This document shows, in pieces, positions 1-8,637 of a stretch of DNA of 64,000 bases. The DNA lies in assembly GCF_030250645.1 (NCBI RefSeq), contig NZ_JASSVS010000012.1, forward strand, positions 99,215-163,214, written 5' to 3'. The notes under the pieces are model-generated. The model had not been told where the DNA came from, did not search any database, and saw nothing but the letters and a program-made list of their open reading frames with translations. How positions within the stretch are numbered: position 1 is the first letter of the stretch; each line of letters begins with the position of its first letter. The position numbers and the translations under genes were made by a program. Origin of the DNA: Marinobacter azerbaijanicus. GTDB taxonomy: Bacteria; Pseudomonadota; Gammaproteobacteria; Pseudomonadales; Oleiphilaceae.

Positions 1-211
1 CTCGATCTCGCACCATCACCACCGGTTGGCGTGCTAAGTCTGTAGTGATGAAGTCACCTTTTTCAGGCACCTGCGACTCATGGCCTACGTATAGCCACGC
101 TCGGCCGAAAATGCGCTCCATCTCCAGTTCAAAAATTTCCGGATCCTGGTAGAGCCTGCGGTGTACTCGGTCGGGCTTAACGAGCCCTTGTAATTCAGTA
201 GTGCTCAACAT
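1..211 (-). CDS. Aromatic-ring-hydroxylating (Rieske) oxygenase alpha subunit, N-terminal part, cut by window edge
   Basis: Reading the minus strand from an ATG at 211 gives 70 codons running off the left edge with no stop. The start is preceded by a GAGGAAGAG Shine-Dalgarno. The translation contains RVHRRLYQDPEIF, then ERIFGRAWLYVGHESQ, VPEKGDF and PVVMVRD. This is the typical N-terminus of large subunits of Rieske non-haem iron dioxygenases, before the CxH Rieske cluster motif, which lies outside the window. Such enzymes cis-dihydroxylate aromatic acids with a ferredoxin/reductase chain. It begins 25 bp after the TRAP permease stop and is probably the third gene of a TAXI-TRAP-oxygenase operon. 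That implies the transporter imports the oxygenase substrate. The exact substrate cannot be read from this fragment. Confidence 0.8.
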   Translation of the reverse strand, partial: MLSTTELQGLVKPDRVHRRLYQDPEIFELEMERIFGRAWLYVGHESQVPEKGDFITTDLARQPVVMVRDR

Positions 212-235
212 CGTCTCTTCCTCGATCAGTTAAGT

Positions 236-2197
236 TCAACGTTTTGCCGGAACGGTGGACCCGGCCCGACGGCTTACACATGTCTCCGGCAGGAATTTCT
301 CCGGCAGGAATTCCTGGCCCAGCAGCACTAAAGCCAGCGCTGCGGCGGGCAGAGTTACCCATAGTTCAGGAGAAAAGATGCCCACGGCCGCAACCATTAA
401 AGAAAGCCGGTATACAAGGCCGAGTCTCCGATCAGTGAATCCGATCGTCGCCGTGGTTACGGCCGCGACCAAAACCATGCCCAATACGAAGTCGAGCAAG
501 ATGCCGGCCCACGGTGCCGCGAGCACTACCCCTGGATGGAAAATGAGATAGAAAGGCAGCACGAAGCCGACGATAGCTAATCGGCTGGCATGTACCGCCA
601 CCGCCATCGGTCGGGCGTCGGCAATGGCACCGGCAGCGAAACACGCCACCGCCACCGGCGGGGTTATGGCTGACATGCACGAGAAGTAGAGCAAAAATAG
701 ATGGCTCTCCAACATTGGAAGCCCAAAGACACCCGTTAGCACGGGTGCCAACAGGGCGACGCCCATGACGTACACTGCTGGCGTCGGCATTCCCATGCCA
801 AGCAGTACCAGAACGATCGCTGCCAGAATCAGAGTCGGGATCAACAGTCCGCCACTAAGCCCCATCAAGAGCAGTGTGAACTTACCCTCTAAGCCGGTGA
901 GGGCTATAACTCCCATGACGACGCCGGCGGCAGCTACCGCGGCGGTAAGGCTGCTCATACGCAATACTGTCTCAGTGCAGGCATCAACAAAGCGCTTGGG
1001 GCCGATGCGGCTAGGACCGAACCAGCTCGTTATTAAGGTACATCCAGTGGCGACAGCGGCTACGTATATAGGCGAGTAACCGGCCAGAAGGAAGTAGATG
1101 AGCACTGCCAGCGGAATCAGGCTATACCAGTTGCGCCTCAAAGCATTGTTCAGAGAGATGAGGCGCTCGGCATCGAGCATGCCCTCCCCCTCGCGTTTTG
1201 CCTCAAGGTGCACCGCCAGGAATAAACTCCCATAATAGAGAATTCCCACCATAAGCGCAGAAGCGAGTATGTCGCGGTAGGGTATGCCCGTGTACTCCAC
1301 CATAAGGAAGGCGACGGCGCCCATAACCGGGGGAAGAAAGGCGCCACCGCTGGAGGCAGCAGCTTCGGTAGCTGCTGCACGTACACTGCTCGATCCAGCC
1401 CGTTTCATCAGGGGAATAGTCACCGGTCCAGTGGTCGAAACGTCGGCGACGGGGCTTCCGGAAAGAGACCCATACAGACCGCTGGACACAACACAGGCTT
1501 TTGAGGGACCACCGGTCATTCTACCGGTAACGGCTGCCGACACCTCAAAGAGAAGCCGTCCTCCCCCAGAGAAATGAAAGAAAGTCCCGAACAGGACGAA
1601 GAGAAAGGCGTAGCCTGCTGCCACCTGCAGCGGCGCACCAAAGATGCCGTTGGTGGTGACCGTTTGCATGGTCACGAAGTAGTCCAGCGGAATGACGGCG
1701 TGGTGAAGCAGTCCGGATAACAGTGGGCCCAACGGAACAAATAGCAGAAGCACAGTCAGTACACTGGTTAATCCGATACCAATAGCGCGGCGGCATGCTT
1801 CGAATGTCAGCATCGTCAGGGCGATGCCCGCAGCCTGCTCTCTCGGAGGGATGGGTGTGAGGCCTTCAAAAAAGTTAATATAGAACTCTCGGTTATAGAT
1901 AAAATAGGCGCACACAATCACTGACAGCACTGCGAACACGTAGTCCAGCCAGATTAGGCGCTGTACGCGACGGTTCAGCGTTATTGAGAGAAAAGTTACC
2001 GGGAGCATAACGCCCAGAAAAATCGCCCCCTGCACATGAACATCGATGCGGCCTAACAGGGCAAACCAGAGCATATAACCGGTTAGTAGTACCGACGCGG
2101 CCTGGATCAGAAGCTTTTGCGCGCCGCGTATTTCTAGGCGATTCCCTTCCCCCACCAGGTCCAGGAGCCGCGAGAACTTTTGGAGGCGAGAAGCCAT
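236..2197 (-). CDS. TRAP transporter permease, fused small and large membrane subunits (DctQM type, TAXI system)
   Basis: A 653-residue polytopic membrane protein with about 16 hydrophobic segments. The small (DctQ-like) part occupies roughly residues 1-150. The large DctM part carries the family signatures GSLSGSPVADVSTTGPVT (about 243-260), ASSGGAFLPPVMGAVAF (281-297), the GMGMPTPAVYVMG loop and a FSCMSAITPPVAVACF segment. Fused permeases of this kind work with TAXI periplasmic receptors and use the sodium or proton gradient to import organic acids. The receptor gene lies just upstream (2270-3319). The start has a GGAG Shine-Dalgarno 7 nt before the ATG. Downstream is the Rieske oxygenase, suggesting uptake of an aromatic or similar carboxylate; the ligand is unknown. 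Confidence 0.93.
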   Translation of the reverse strand: MASRLQKFSRLLDLVGEGNRLEIRGAQKLLIQAASVLLTGYMLWFALLGRIDVHVQGAIFLGVMLPVTFLSITLNRRVQRLIWLDYVFAVLSVIVCAYFIYNREFYINFFEGLTPIPPREQAAGIALTMLTFEACRRAIGIGLTSVLTVLLLFVPLGPLLSGLLHHAVIPLDYFVTMQTVTTNGIFGAPLQVAAGYAFLFVLFGTFFHFSGGGRLLFEVSAAVTGRMTGGPSKACVVSSGLYGSLSGSPVADVSTTGPVTIPLMKRAGSSSVRAAATEAAASSGGAFLPPVMGAVAFLMVEYTGIPYRDILASALMVGILYYGSLFLAVHLEAKREGEGMLDAERLISLNNALRRNWYSLIPLAVLIYFLLAGYSPIYVAAVATGCTLITSWFGPSRIGPKRFVDACTETVLRMSSLTAAVAAAGVVMGVIALTGLEGKFTLLLMGLSGGLLIPTLILAAIVLVLLGMGMPTPAVYVMGVALLAPVLTGVFGLPMLESHLFLLYFSCMSAITPPVAVACFAAGAIADARPMAVAVHASRLAIVGFVLPFYLIFHPGVVLAAPWAGILLDFVLGMVLVAAVTTATIGFTDRRLGLVYRLSLMVAAVGIFSPELWVTLPAAALALVLLGQEFLPEKFLPETCVSRRAGSTVPAKR

Positions 2198-2230
2198 AGC
2201 AATCTCCAGTTTGAATTGTTGCTAAAGGGG

Positions 2231-2254
2231 AAGGTGGTTGATGCTAACCACCTT
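2231..2254. promoter_or_regulatory. Intercistronic stem-loop between TAXI receptor and TRAP permease genes
   Basis: A perfect 9-bp inverted repeat (AAGGTGGTT, 6-nt loop, AACCACCTT) lies in the 72-bp gap between the two minus-strand genes. It has no T-run, so it is more likely an mRNA-processing or stabilising hairpin, or a partial attenuator that keeps receptor mRNA in excess of permease mRNA, than a full terminator. A similar hairpin sits at the equivalent junction near 27245-27287. Confidence 0.55.
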
Positions 2255-2269
2255 AACCGACAGGTACTG

Positions 2270-3319
2270 TTAGCGCGTTTTGCCCTGTTCCAACAAATCG
2301 AGTTCGCGATAGAAGCGCTCGGCGCCGGGATGTAGCGGCACATCAAGATTGACGATCTTGACTGCTTCTTCAGCAGAAAATGCCTTTAAGGATGGGTGTA
2401 CCTGCTGGACGCGCTTCTTGTTGTCAACCAGTGCCTTGATGAACTTATAAACCACCGCATCGGGCACATGGGGGCCGGCTAGCAAGGCGCTCCATTGAGT
2501 TATGGTCGGCTGACTGGTATCCATCAACTCTGGGTAATTGGACTGGTCTATGGTTATGACTTCATAGCCCCACTTGTCGGCAACGCTCTCCAGTGCATCC
2601 TGGTCTGCCTCGACCCAGACGAGATCTTGGGAGCGAATAATCTCATTAACACGAGCATCGGGAACGAAACGCACATTCATAAACATGTCGGCCTTTCGAT
2701 CTTGTAGTTGTTCCAGGCCGGTACCGCTCGCCACCCAACTCACCTGGCCACCCCAGGACTGAAGATCCTCGATTGAAAATCCATGCGCCTCAAAGATATC
2801 TTTTGCGACGTCGACGACTTGGAGATTTCCTTGACGATTAATAGCGATAGTCAGCGGTGGTTTTTTCTTAGCAATGTCTGCGAAGCTGTACACCCCGTAC
2901 TCATCAGCAACGTCCTTGTTAAGCACGAAATGGAAGGTTTGGGTGTTGAACAACTGCATAACTGACCGCAAATCACCCTTTAGAGACCGCGGATAAGGCG
3001 GCTTGCCTTCGATCGCATACTGGATCTCAGGCGCACCTGCTGCCAAGCTGAGGTCTGCTTTTCCGTCAGCGATAAACACGAGGCCTCCCGCCGGAGAAGA
3101 AGGCCTAAAGGTCACGGAGGCCTCAGGATATTCATCCCGAAGAATGCCGTTAAAGGTTTCGTAGACTACCTTGTAATATCCTTGGACTCCGGCACCGGTG
3201 ACGGTGAGGGAAAACTTATCGTCTTCTTCTTGGGCCATTGCCCATTGGCTCATGCTGAAGATTGATAGGGCGAGGATTGCGCCGCGTAGAAAAAGCTGCT
3301 TTGTTATATTATTACCCAT
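2270..3319 (-). CDS. TAXI family TRAP transporter solute-binding receptor
   Basis: A 349-residue exported protein. Residues 1-29 form a signal peptide ending AMAQ. The mature protein shows TAXI hallmarks: TGAGVQGYYKVVYETFNGI, then TFRPSSPAGGL, ADGKADLSLA, a central KKPPLTIAINRQGNLQ and a C-terminal LHPGAERFYRE. The two other receptors in the window (5057-6118 and 26164-27210) have the same layout, so all three are paralogues. An AGGAG Shine-Dalgarno lies 8 nt before the ATG. It should capture an organic anion in the periplasm and deliver it to the fused permease encoded immediately downstream. TAXI ligands are poorly known, so none is assigned. Confidence 0.93.
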   Translation of the reverse strand: MGNNITKQLFLRGAILALSIFSMSQWAMAQEEDDKFSLTVTGAGVQGYYKVVYETFNGILRDEYPEASVTFRPSSPAGGLVFIADGKADLSLAAGAPEIQYAIEGKPPYPRSLKGDLRSVMQLFNTQTFHFVLNKDVADEYGVYSFADIAKKKPPLTIAINRQGNLQVVDVAKDIFEAHGFSIEDLQSWGGQVSWVASGTGLEQLQDRKADMFMNVRFVPDARVNEIIRSQDLVWVEADQDALESVADKWGYEVITIDQSNYPELMDTSQPTITQWSALLAGPHVPDAVVYKFIKALVDNKKRVQQVHPSLKAFSAEEAVKIVNLDVPLHPGAERFYRELDLLEQGKTR

Positions 3320-3636
3320 CAGGAAGTTCTCCTATCGCGTTAGCGCTTGCTAATGCGTTTATTGTATTTATCATTGGATGGAATATATCTATTCCTTAAA
3401 CTTAACCTAGCACTGCTTCTCCATAGACTCTATTCAGTACTTCTGATGCTGGGTATCAATCTTGCTTATGCCTAAGCCCCATCCATCTCAGTAATTGGCT
3501 TAGCTTAATGGTGTCCGGGCAACTATATTGAAGAGCATCGAAGAGCGAAGTCACTGCTTAAGGCGGATATTTATCTGCCAACCATATTGTCACCATGATG
3601 ATTAACGATTGAGCCAGCTTCGGAGGTTTGCAGCCC
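3320..3636. promoter_or_regulatory. Divergent intergenic region with palindrome GCGTTAGC-GCTT-GCTAATGC
   Basis: This 317-bp region separates the leftward TAXI/TRAP/Rieske operon from the rightward decarboxylase-like gene, so promoters for both must lie here. The clearest element is a 20-bp near-perfect palindrome at 3337-3356 with 8-bp arms and one mismatch. It falls in the 5' untranslated leader of the TAXI gene, just upstream of its Shine-Dalgarno, and is a plausible repressor operator. No regulator gene is adjacent, and no confident -35/-10 pair could be fixed by eye. Confidence 0.4.
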
Positions 3637-4614
3637 ATGACACTACGACTTTCCCTCGCTATCGACAGGTACGACCGGTTTTTCCCGTTTTTTGATGGAA
3701 CGGTACAGACGCCGGATTCGGTCTCTCTAGACGTATATCAAGTTGGACAGACGGTACCACTACGTGATGGAGAGTTTCGTCACGAAAGGATGATCCACGA
3801 CGAAGAATTCGACGCCTGCGAATTTTCTTTCTCCAGTTTTATCATGGCGAAGAAGCGCGGCCTGCCAATTGTCGGAATCCCTGTGTTTCCACGACGTCTC
3901 TTCAGCGCCGGGCTGTGGTATGTACACCGGGACTCTCCCCTGCGCTCCTTCAGCGATCTGCAAGGTAAGCGAGTCGGTGTGAACTCTTTTCAGACAACGC
4001 TCTCGCTTCTTGCCAAGGGGGATTTAAAGTTCGAATACGGTGTGCCTTGGGAATCAATAGAATGGCATGTGCTGACAGAGGAAAAGGTCGAGTTCGAGCA
4101 GAAGCCGGGGACTATTATCCGGCCACTTCCGGAGGGAGCCGATCTCGGCAAGCTGCTGGCGGAGGGCGCGCTCGATGCCTTTGTCCATCCGCACCCGCCA
4201 AAGTCGGTCACTTCTGGAGAAGTACCGGTGCGACGACTCGTCGAAGACGCGATTGACCAGGAGCGTGCCTATTATCGAAAGTATGGCTACTGTCCAATAA
4301 TGCATGTGATTGCCGTTAGGCAGCAATTGGCGGAAAAGCACCCCTGGGTATGTGATGCGCTCATGGATGTTTTCCGAAGCGCCCAGGAGATATCCGACAG
4401 GTATTACAACGACCCGAACTGGTCAAAGCTGCTTTGGGCGCGGCGCTACTGGGAGTCTGAGCGCGATGCGCTCCAAGGGGATCCTTGGTCGATTGGTCTC
4501 GCCGCCAATCGCTCGAATATTGAGCGCTTTTTGACCTACTCCCAGGACCAGGGGCTTATTTCGGCGCCTATATCCTTGGACGCTCTGTTTGCAGAGTCGA
4601 CGCTTTGCACCTGA
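3637..4614 (+). CDS. 4,5-dihydroxyphthalate decarboxylase-like protein (periplasmic-binding-protein fold)
   Basis: About 325 residues, with no signal peptide or membrane segment. The ATG at 3637 is preferred because GGAGG at 3622-3626 is 10 nt away; a TTG at 3628 is too close. The sequence opens LRLSLAIDRYDRFFPFFDG, followed by EFDACEFSFSSFIMAKKRG, FPRRLFSAGLWYVH and DLQGKRVGVNSFQTTLS. I recognise this as the dihydroxyphthalate decarboxylase group, which shares the NMT1/ABC-binding-protein fold. Members decarboxylate 4,5-dihydroxyphthalate to protocatechuate, but the group also contains uncharacterised proteins. The divergent Rieske oxygenase makes an aromatic decarboxylation role attractive. 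Lack of a signal peptide argues against a periplasmic receptor. Substrate is inferred only. Confidence 0.65.
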   Translation: MTLRLSLAIDRYDRFFPFFDGTVQTPDSVSLDVYQVGQTVPLRDGEFRHERMIHDEEFDACEFSFSSFIMAKKRGLPIVGIPVFPRRLFSAGLWYVHRDSPLRSFSDLQGKRVGVNSFQTTLSLLAKGDLKFEYGVPWESIEWHVLTEEKVEFEQKPGTIIRPLPEGADLGKLLAEGALDAFVHPHPPKSVTSGEVPVRRLVEDAIDQERAYYRKYGYCPIMHVIAVRQQLAEKHPWVCDALMDVFRSAQEISDRYYNDPNWSKLLWARRYWESERDALQGDPWSIGLAANRSNIERFLTYSQDQGLISAPISLDALFAESTLCT

Positions 4615-4773
4615 TTTGTGATCAGTGCGATCCTTTCGCTGATTTGTCTCAGTTGCTGGCACGTCTGGTACTAAAACGCCTCGGAGCGCGTCTATTGTCT
4701 GGTGGGGCTTTCACGTGTCGCGCCGGGGGAGTTGCCTCAAGCGGGCTGTATGGAACTGGTAAAAATTATTCAT

Positions 4774-4868
4774 AACCTGAATCAATGGGATGGACTCCTC
4801 CTAATCACTCACCATTTGGCACGTAGATGCCGGTGAGGTGAGGAGGAGTCCATCCATTGATTCAGGTT
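4774..4868. repeat. Long imperfect inverted repeat (about 37-40-bp arms) in a gene-free stretch
   Basis: Within the 442-bp gap 4615-5056, the arm at 4774-4813 (starting AACCTGAATCAATGGGATGG) is the reverse complement of 4832-4868 (ending CCATTGATTCAGGTT), with one bulged G and a few mismatches near an 18-nt loop. Very AT-rich DNA follows. It could act as a terminator for the upstream gene, or be a small MITE-like or palindromic element. The rest of the gap shows no gene; the AT-rich end before 5057 probably carries the promoter of the next operon, whose Shine-Dalgarno is GGGAGGGG. Confidence 0.7.
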
Positions 4869-5056
4869 TATTATTTATTTTAATTTATTAAGCGAGCATT
4901 TATTTTCCCTATGCAGCTTGCAAATGATGATTGACTTTTCAGTATATGGAGTCTAAAGAATATAAATAGCAAAACTAGTTAGTGATAAGTGATCTGATAA
5001 TTAAGGAATAAGAAAATCCATTCATAGCACTATTTGAGTTAAGGGAGGGGCTACAT

Positions 5057-6118
5057 ATGTATACGAATGCTAAGTTTGTTGGAAGCAGGATAATAAGCGT
5101 CTTATTTTTTGTGGCAGCTCTCTTGGGGTGGGGTCTAAATAGTGGCTTGGCAGCCACCCAATCGGATATCGCATTTAACAGCGATGACCCCATTCGCTAC
5201 GTGATTACCGGTGGATCGGCGACGGGGTACTTCCAGTCGGTTTTTGAAGCAATAAATTCTGTTGTTCGTAATCGCTACCCAGGTTCTACCGTAAATATCC
5301 GGCCTGGTTCACCAGCCGGAAGTCTGCTTGAGATCGCTAACGGAAAAGCTGATTTCGCTGGTGCCACCGGTTCGGTGGAAGTAATCCACGCCCTGGACGC
5401 CAAACCACCGTTTAAAGAATCCCTGGACGGTGAGATTTTTCAAGTCATGACCATTCACAATGGCCTCATTCCGCATTATTTAATGAGCCGTGATTGGGCC
5501 GACGAGCACGGGATACGTAGCTTCCAGGATATCGCTGACAAGAAGCCACCAATGAACATAGCCGTTAACTTTAGGGCCAATCTTCAATCTACCTTAGGAA
5601 TGTACGCAAACCTTTTCGAGCAGTATGGCTTTACGCTGGAGGATGTTGAATCCTGGGGTGGAAATGTGCTGCGTGGGAATGCCGCTCTCGGTTTGGATGC
5701 GATGGCTGACGGTCGGGCGGATGTATTTATTAACGGTGGCTTCCTGCCGTCCGCGCGAGTTAAAAAGTTGGCACGAACAAGAGAAATCCTTTGGATAGAT
5801 GCAGACGAAGAGCACCTGAGAAAGGCGGCGCACAGCGTGAATTACACAACCGGTAGCATACCTGAGGGGACGTATGATTTTATCGATAAAGAAGTACCTA
5901 TTCAGAAAATGTGGAATGGGGTGCAGGCAGGCCCCCATGTCTCGGAAGAGACCGTGTATAAATTCCTGAATGCGGTTTATGAGCAGCAGAATATGATCCG
6001 AAGTGTTCACTCATCATTGCGCGAATTTGGCCCAGAGATGATGATATGGAATCCGGCAGGGCTGCCGTTTCACCCTGGCGCGGAACGGTTTTATCGTGAA
6101 AAGGGCTTGATTGAGTGA
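5057..6118 (+). CDS. TAXI family TRAP transporter solute-binding receptor
   Basis: 353 residues with an N-terminal hydrophobic export signal (about 1-33, ending GLAA). TAXI features are TGGSATGYFQSVFEAINSVV, NIRPGSPAGSLLEIANGKAD, KKPPMNIAVNFRANLQST, GRADVFINGGF and the C-terminal FHPGAERFYREKGLIE. It is much closer in sequence to the receptor at 26164-27210 than to that at 2270-3319, from the shared IRYVITGGSA-type and MMIWNPxxLPFHPGAERFYREKGLIE-type segments. The matching fused permease is not adjacent but follows after three enzyme genes (9610-11586), so the operon interleaves transport and metabolism. GGGAGGGG serves as Shine-Dalgarno. Confidence 0.92.
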   Translation: MYTNAKFVGSRIISVLFFVAALLGWGLNSGLAATQSDIAFNSDDPIRYVITGGSATGYFQSVFEAINSVVRNRYPGSTVNIRPGSPAGSLLEIANGKADFAGATGSVEVIHALDAKPPFKESLDGEIFQVMTIHNGLIPHYLMSRDWADEHGIRSFQDIADKKPPMNIAVNFRANLQSTLGMYANLFEQYGFTLEDVESWGGNVLRGNAALGLDAMADGRADVFINGGFLPSARVKKLARTREILWIDADEEHLRKAAHSVNYTTGSIPEGTYDFIDKEVPIQKMWNGVQAGPHVSEETVYKFLNAVYEQQNMIRSVHSSLREFGPEMMIWNPAGLPFHPGAERFYREKGLIE

Positions 6119-6171
6119 AGACAGAAAATTGAGCTCTTTACTCTTACGGGTACAAATCAGAGGAGGTGGGC

Positions 6172-7620
6172 ATGAAAGATATTAGGTTTATTGACACAAC
6201 TCTGCGTGATGGGCAGCTAAGTCTTTGGGCCTTCAACATGCGCACTGGAATGATGCTGCCCGCGCTTAAAGATATGGATGAAGCCAGGTTCGAGGCGATA
6301 GAGTTCTTTGTTCCGGCTATCCACCTGAAAAAGATGACGCGGGATCTCGGGGAGGATCCTTGGCAGTGGCTGAAACTGGGCACTAAAATAGCTCGGAAAA
6401 CGCCGCTTAGGCTTCACGGCGGCTATAAGAGTGGTCTCACAAAAGTTCCCGAGTCGATTAGCAAGCTTTTAATAAAAAAGGTTGTTGATCATGGGATAAC
6501 GACCACAAGAATGTCCAACTCCTGGAATGATTTTGATGCGCTCGGTGAAGAAGTGGTTGGTCTCCGGAAGATGGGGATGGAAACGGTCGTTAACATTATC
6601 TACTCCGTATCACCTCGACACACTGATGAATATTATGTTGCCCGCGCAAAAGCTGCAGCTGCCCTGTCTCCCTATAGGATATGCTTTAAAGACGTAGCAG
6701 GACTGCTGACTCCGGAGAGGTTACGGGAGCTGCTTCCCCAGATACAGGCAGCGGTAGGAAAGATAACCCTGGAGTTCCACTGCCATTGTAATAATGGCCT
6801 TGGGCCGCTGAATATACTGGAAGCGGTCAAGCTCGGGATTGGTCATGTTCACACGGCCATCCCCCCGCTCGCAAATGCTTCGTCCAATCCTTCCATTATC
6901 AATGTGGAGAAAAACCTGCGAGCCCTCGGTTACAGCTGTGATGTGGATATCGCCAGATTAAAAAGTGTTGAGGAACATTTTGAGAACATTGCAAAAATAG
7001 AAGGTTTTCCTGTTGGTGTGCCGCTTGAGTATGACCAGATGCAATATCAGCATCAGGTCCCGGGGGGAATGATATCCAATTTGCGTTATCAACTGCGCCA
7101 AGTAGGTTTAGAAGATCGACTCGACGAAACCCTTGAGGAAGCCGGTCGCGTCAGGGCAGATTTCGGCTACCCAATTATGGTCACACCACTTGCTCAGTTT
7201 GTTGGGAGTCAAGCAGCGATCAACGTTATCACTGGTGAGCGTTACCGGCAGGTCACTGATGAAGTAATCCAATACGCGTGGGGATTCTGGGGAAGGGAAG
7301 CAATTGAGGTAATGGACCCTGACGTGAGAGACAAGATCCTCAACCGTGCGCGCGCAAAACAGCTTGAGAAATGGTCTCCCTCTTCATTATCTGTAGGTGA
7401 GGTTCGTAAGAAGTATGGGGAACATTTAAGCGACGAAGAACTAATTCTCCGGGCTTATGTTGATGACGAAGCCGTACGCGTCGCGAGGAACGCACCGGTA
7501 CCTCAGCCCTATATCACTTCAAGACAGCCATTGATTAAATTGATAGAGCAACTGACCAAGAGTAAAGCCAATACCTATATTTCACTACAACGGAAAGGAA
7601 TGTCGGTACTGCTAAAATAG
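6172..7620 (+). CDS. DRE-TIM superfamily carboxyltransferase-like enzyme (OadA/PycB type, no biotinyl domain)
   Basis: 482 residues starting at ATG 6172, 5 nt after AGGAGGT; the GTG at 6166 overlaps that Shine-Dalgarno. The N-terminal barrel has IDTTLRDGQLSLWA (7-20), the metal-binding HCHCNNGLGPLN (203-214) and FKDVAGLLTPE with K173 at the position of the active-site lysine. A conserved-carboxylase region follows (YQHQVPGGMISNLRYQLRQ). Oxaloacetate decarboxylase alpha and pyruvate carboxylase B subunits share this layout, but they end in a biotin-carrier domain that is absent here. The enzyme may transfer carboxyl groups with a separate carrier, or do aldol/retro-aldol chemistry on acyl substrates. 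It lies between the TAXI receptor and a CoA-dependent hydratase-lyase, suggesting a shared pathway. Confidence 0.75.
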   Translation: MKDIRFIDTTLRDGQLSLWAFNMRTGMMLPALKDMDEARFEAIEFFVPAIHLKKMTRDLGEDPWQWLKLGTKIARKTPLRLHGGYKSGLTKVPESISKLLIKKVVDHGITTTRMSNSWNDFDALGEEVVGLRKMGMETVVNIIYSVSPRHTDEYYVARAKAAAALSPYRICFKDVAGLLTPERLRELLPQIQAAVGKITLEFHCHCNNGLGPLNILEAVKLGIGHVHTAIPPLANASSNPSIINVEKNLRALGYSCDVDIARLKSVEEHFENIAKIEGFPVGVPLEYDQMQYQHQVPGGMISNLRYQLRQVGLEDRLDETLEEAGRVRADFGYPIMVTPLAQFVGSQAAINVITGERYRQVTDEVIQYAWGFWGREAIEVMDPDVRDKILNRARAKQLEKWSPSSLSVGEVRKKYGEHLSDEELILRAYVDDEAVRVARNAPVPQPYITSRQPLIKLIEQLTKSKANTYISLQRKGMSVLLK

Positions 7621-7669
7621 TCCTGTAACGATAGAAAGACAAGTAATCGGAGATACCTGGAGGAGCCGT

Positions 7670-8476
7670 GTGGATAACTACGAGACAGTGACGGTGGAAA
7701 GGGTGGGAAGCATTGCAGTTGTTACCCTGAACAGGCCCAAAAAACGCAACGCGATGAATCCGCAGATGCATCTCGACATGACCAATGTGCTGGATTCCAT
7801 ACGGTATGACAACAATATAAAGGTACTGGTTCTAACAGGTGCAGGTAGTGCATTTTCGGCAGGGATGGATCTCAGAGAGCACTTCCGAGAGTACAAAGAT
7901 GACCCCGCAGCATACGAGAGAATATCTCGTCTGGGAGCAGAATGGCGAACAAGGACGCTTAAACATTTTCCAAAAGTGACACTTGCGATGGTCAACGGAC
8001 ACTGTATCGGTGGCGCATTTTCAACCGTTGAGGCATGTGATCTTGCTATTGCCGCAGATGAAGCAGGGTTTTGCTTATCCGAGATCAACTTCCACATGTT
8101 TCCGGGGGGGCCCGTGAGTAAGTCTCTCGCGAATTTGTTGAGGCCGCGCGATGCTCTATTCTACGGGCTTACAGGGCGCACCTTCGATGGGGTGGAAGCA
8201 GCGCGGATCGGTCTGGTCAATTATTCGGTACCCGGCTCTGAGCTCAAAAACCATGTAATGAACCTGGCCAGTGAGATCGCGGAAAAAGACGCAGCGGCTC
8301 TTCGTGCGACCAAGGAGGCCTACCGGTTTTCCCTCGAGATGAGTTGGGATGCAGCAATGGACTATGCGAGGACTAAAGTGGATCAGGTCACCCTGCAACA
8401 GCATTGGCTATGGAAGGAAGAAGGGATCGATGAGTTTCTACAGAAAAAGGGAGAGCCGGGAAGCGCTCACAAGTAA
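7670..8476 (+). CDS. Enoyl-CoA hydratase family, p-hydroxycinnamoyl-CoA hydratase/lyase-like
   Basis: 268 residues from a GTG at 7670 with TGGAGGAG upstream. It has the crotonase fold: LVLTGAGSAFSAGMDLREHFRE (oxyanion-hole loop about 52-73), NGHCIGGAFSTVEACDLAIAA (109-129) and EAGFCLSEINFHMFPGGPVSK. The pattern GMDLREHFRE, SEIN with E138, and a C-terminal HWLWKEEGIDEFLQ resembles hydroxycinnamoyl-CoA hydratase-lyase (feruloyl-CoA to vanillin plus acetyl-CoA) more than beta-oxidation hydratases. S118 and E138 match residues important in that family, from memory. No CoA ligase is visible in the window, so the acyl-CoA would have to come from elsewhere. A G7 run lies in the PGG codons. Confidence 0.75.
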   Translation: MDNYETVTVERVGSIAVVTLNRPKKRNAMNPQMHLDMTNVLDSIRYDNNIKVLVLTGAGSAFSAGMDLREHFREYKDDPAAYERISRLGAEWRTRTLKHFPKVTLAMVNGHCIGGAFSTVEACDLAIAADEAGFCLSEINFHMFPGGPVSKSLANLLRPRDALFYGLTGRTFDGVEAARIGLVNYSVPGSELKNHVMNLASEIAEKDAAALRATKEAYRFSLEMSWDAAMDYARTKVDQVTLQQHWLWKEEGIDEFLQKKGEPGSAHK

Positions 8477-8637
8477 AGAAAGACTGTATAAATGCGAAGG
8501 TCGTTTGCACCGTTTAATCATAGAGTGGTCCAGCAATTGGTGTGCTGTAACTGTTTGAATCGCCGTAGTATATAAAGATTTCGGGCAAATCTTACTGTTC
8601 GCTGACACGCGTAAGAATTCGCATCAAGGGTGCATTT

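Noticed and set aside
4774..4868. Integron attC site
   Set aside because: The ends do not fit the RYYYAAC/GTTRRRY core pattern, and no integrase or cassette array is nearby.
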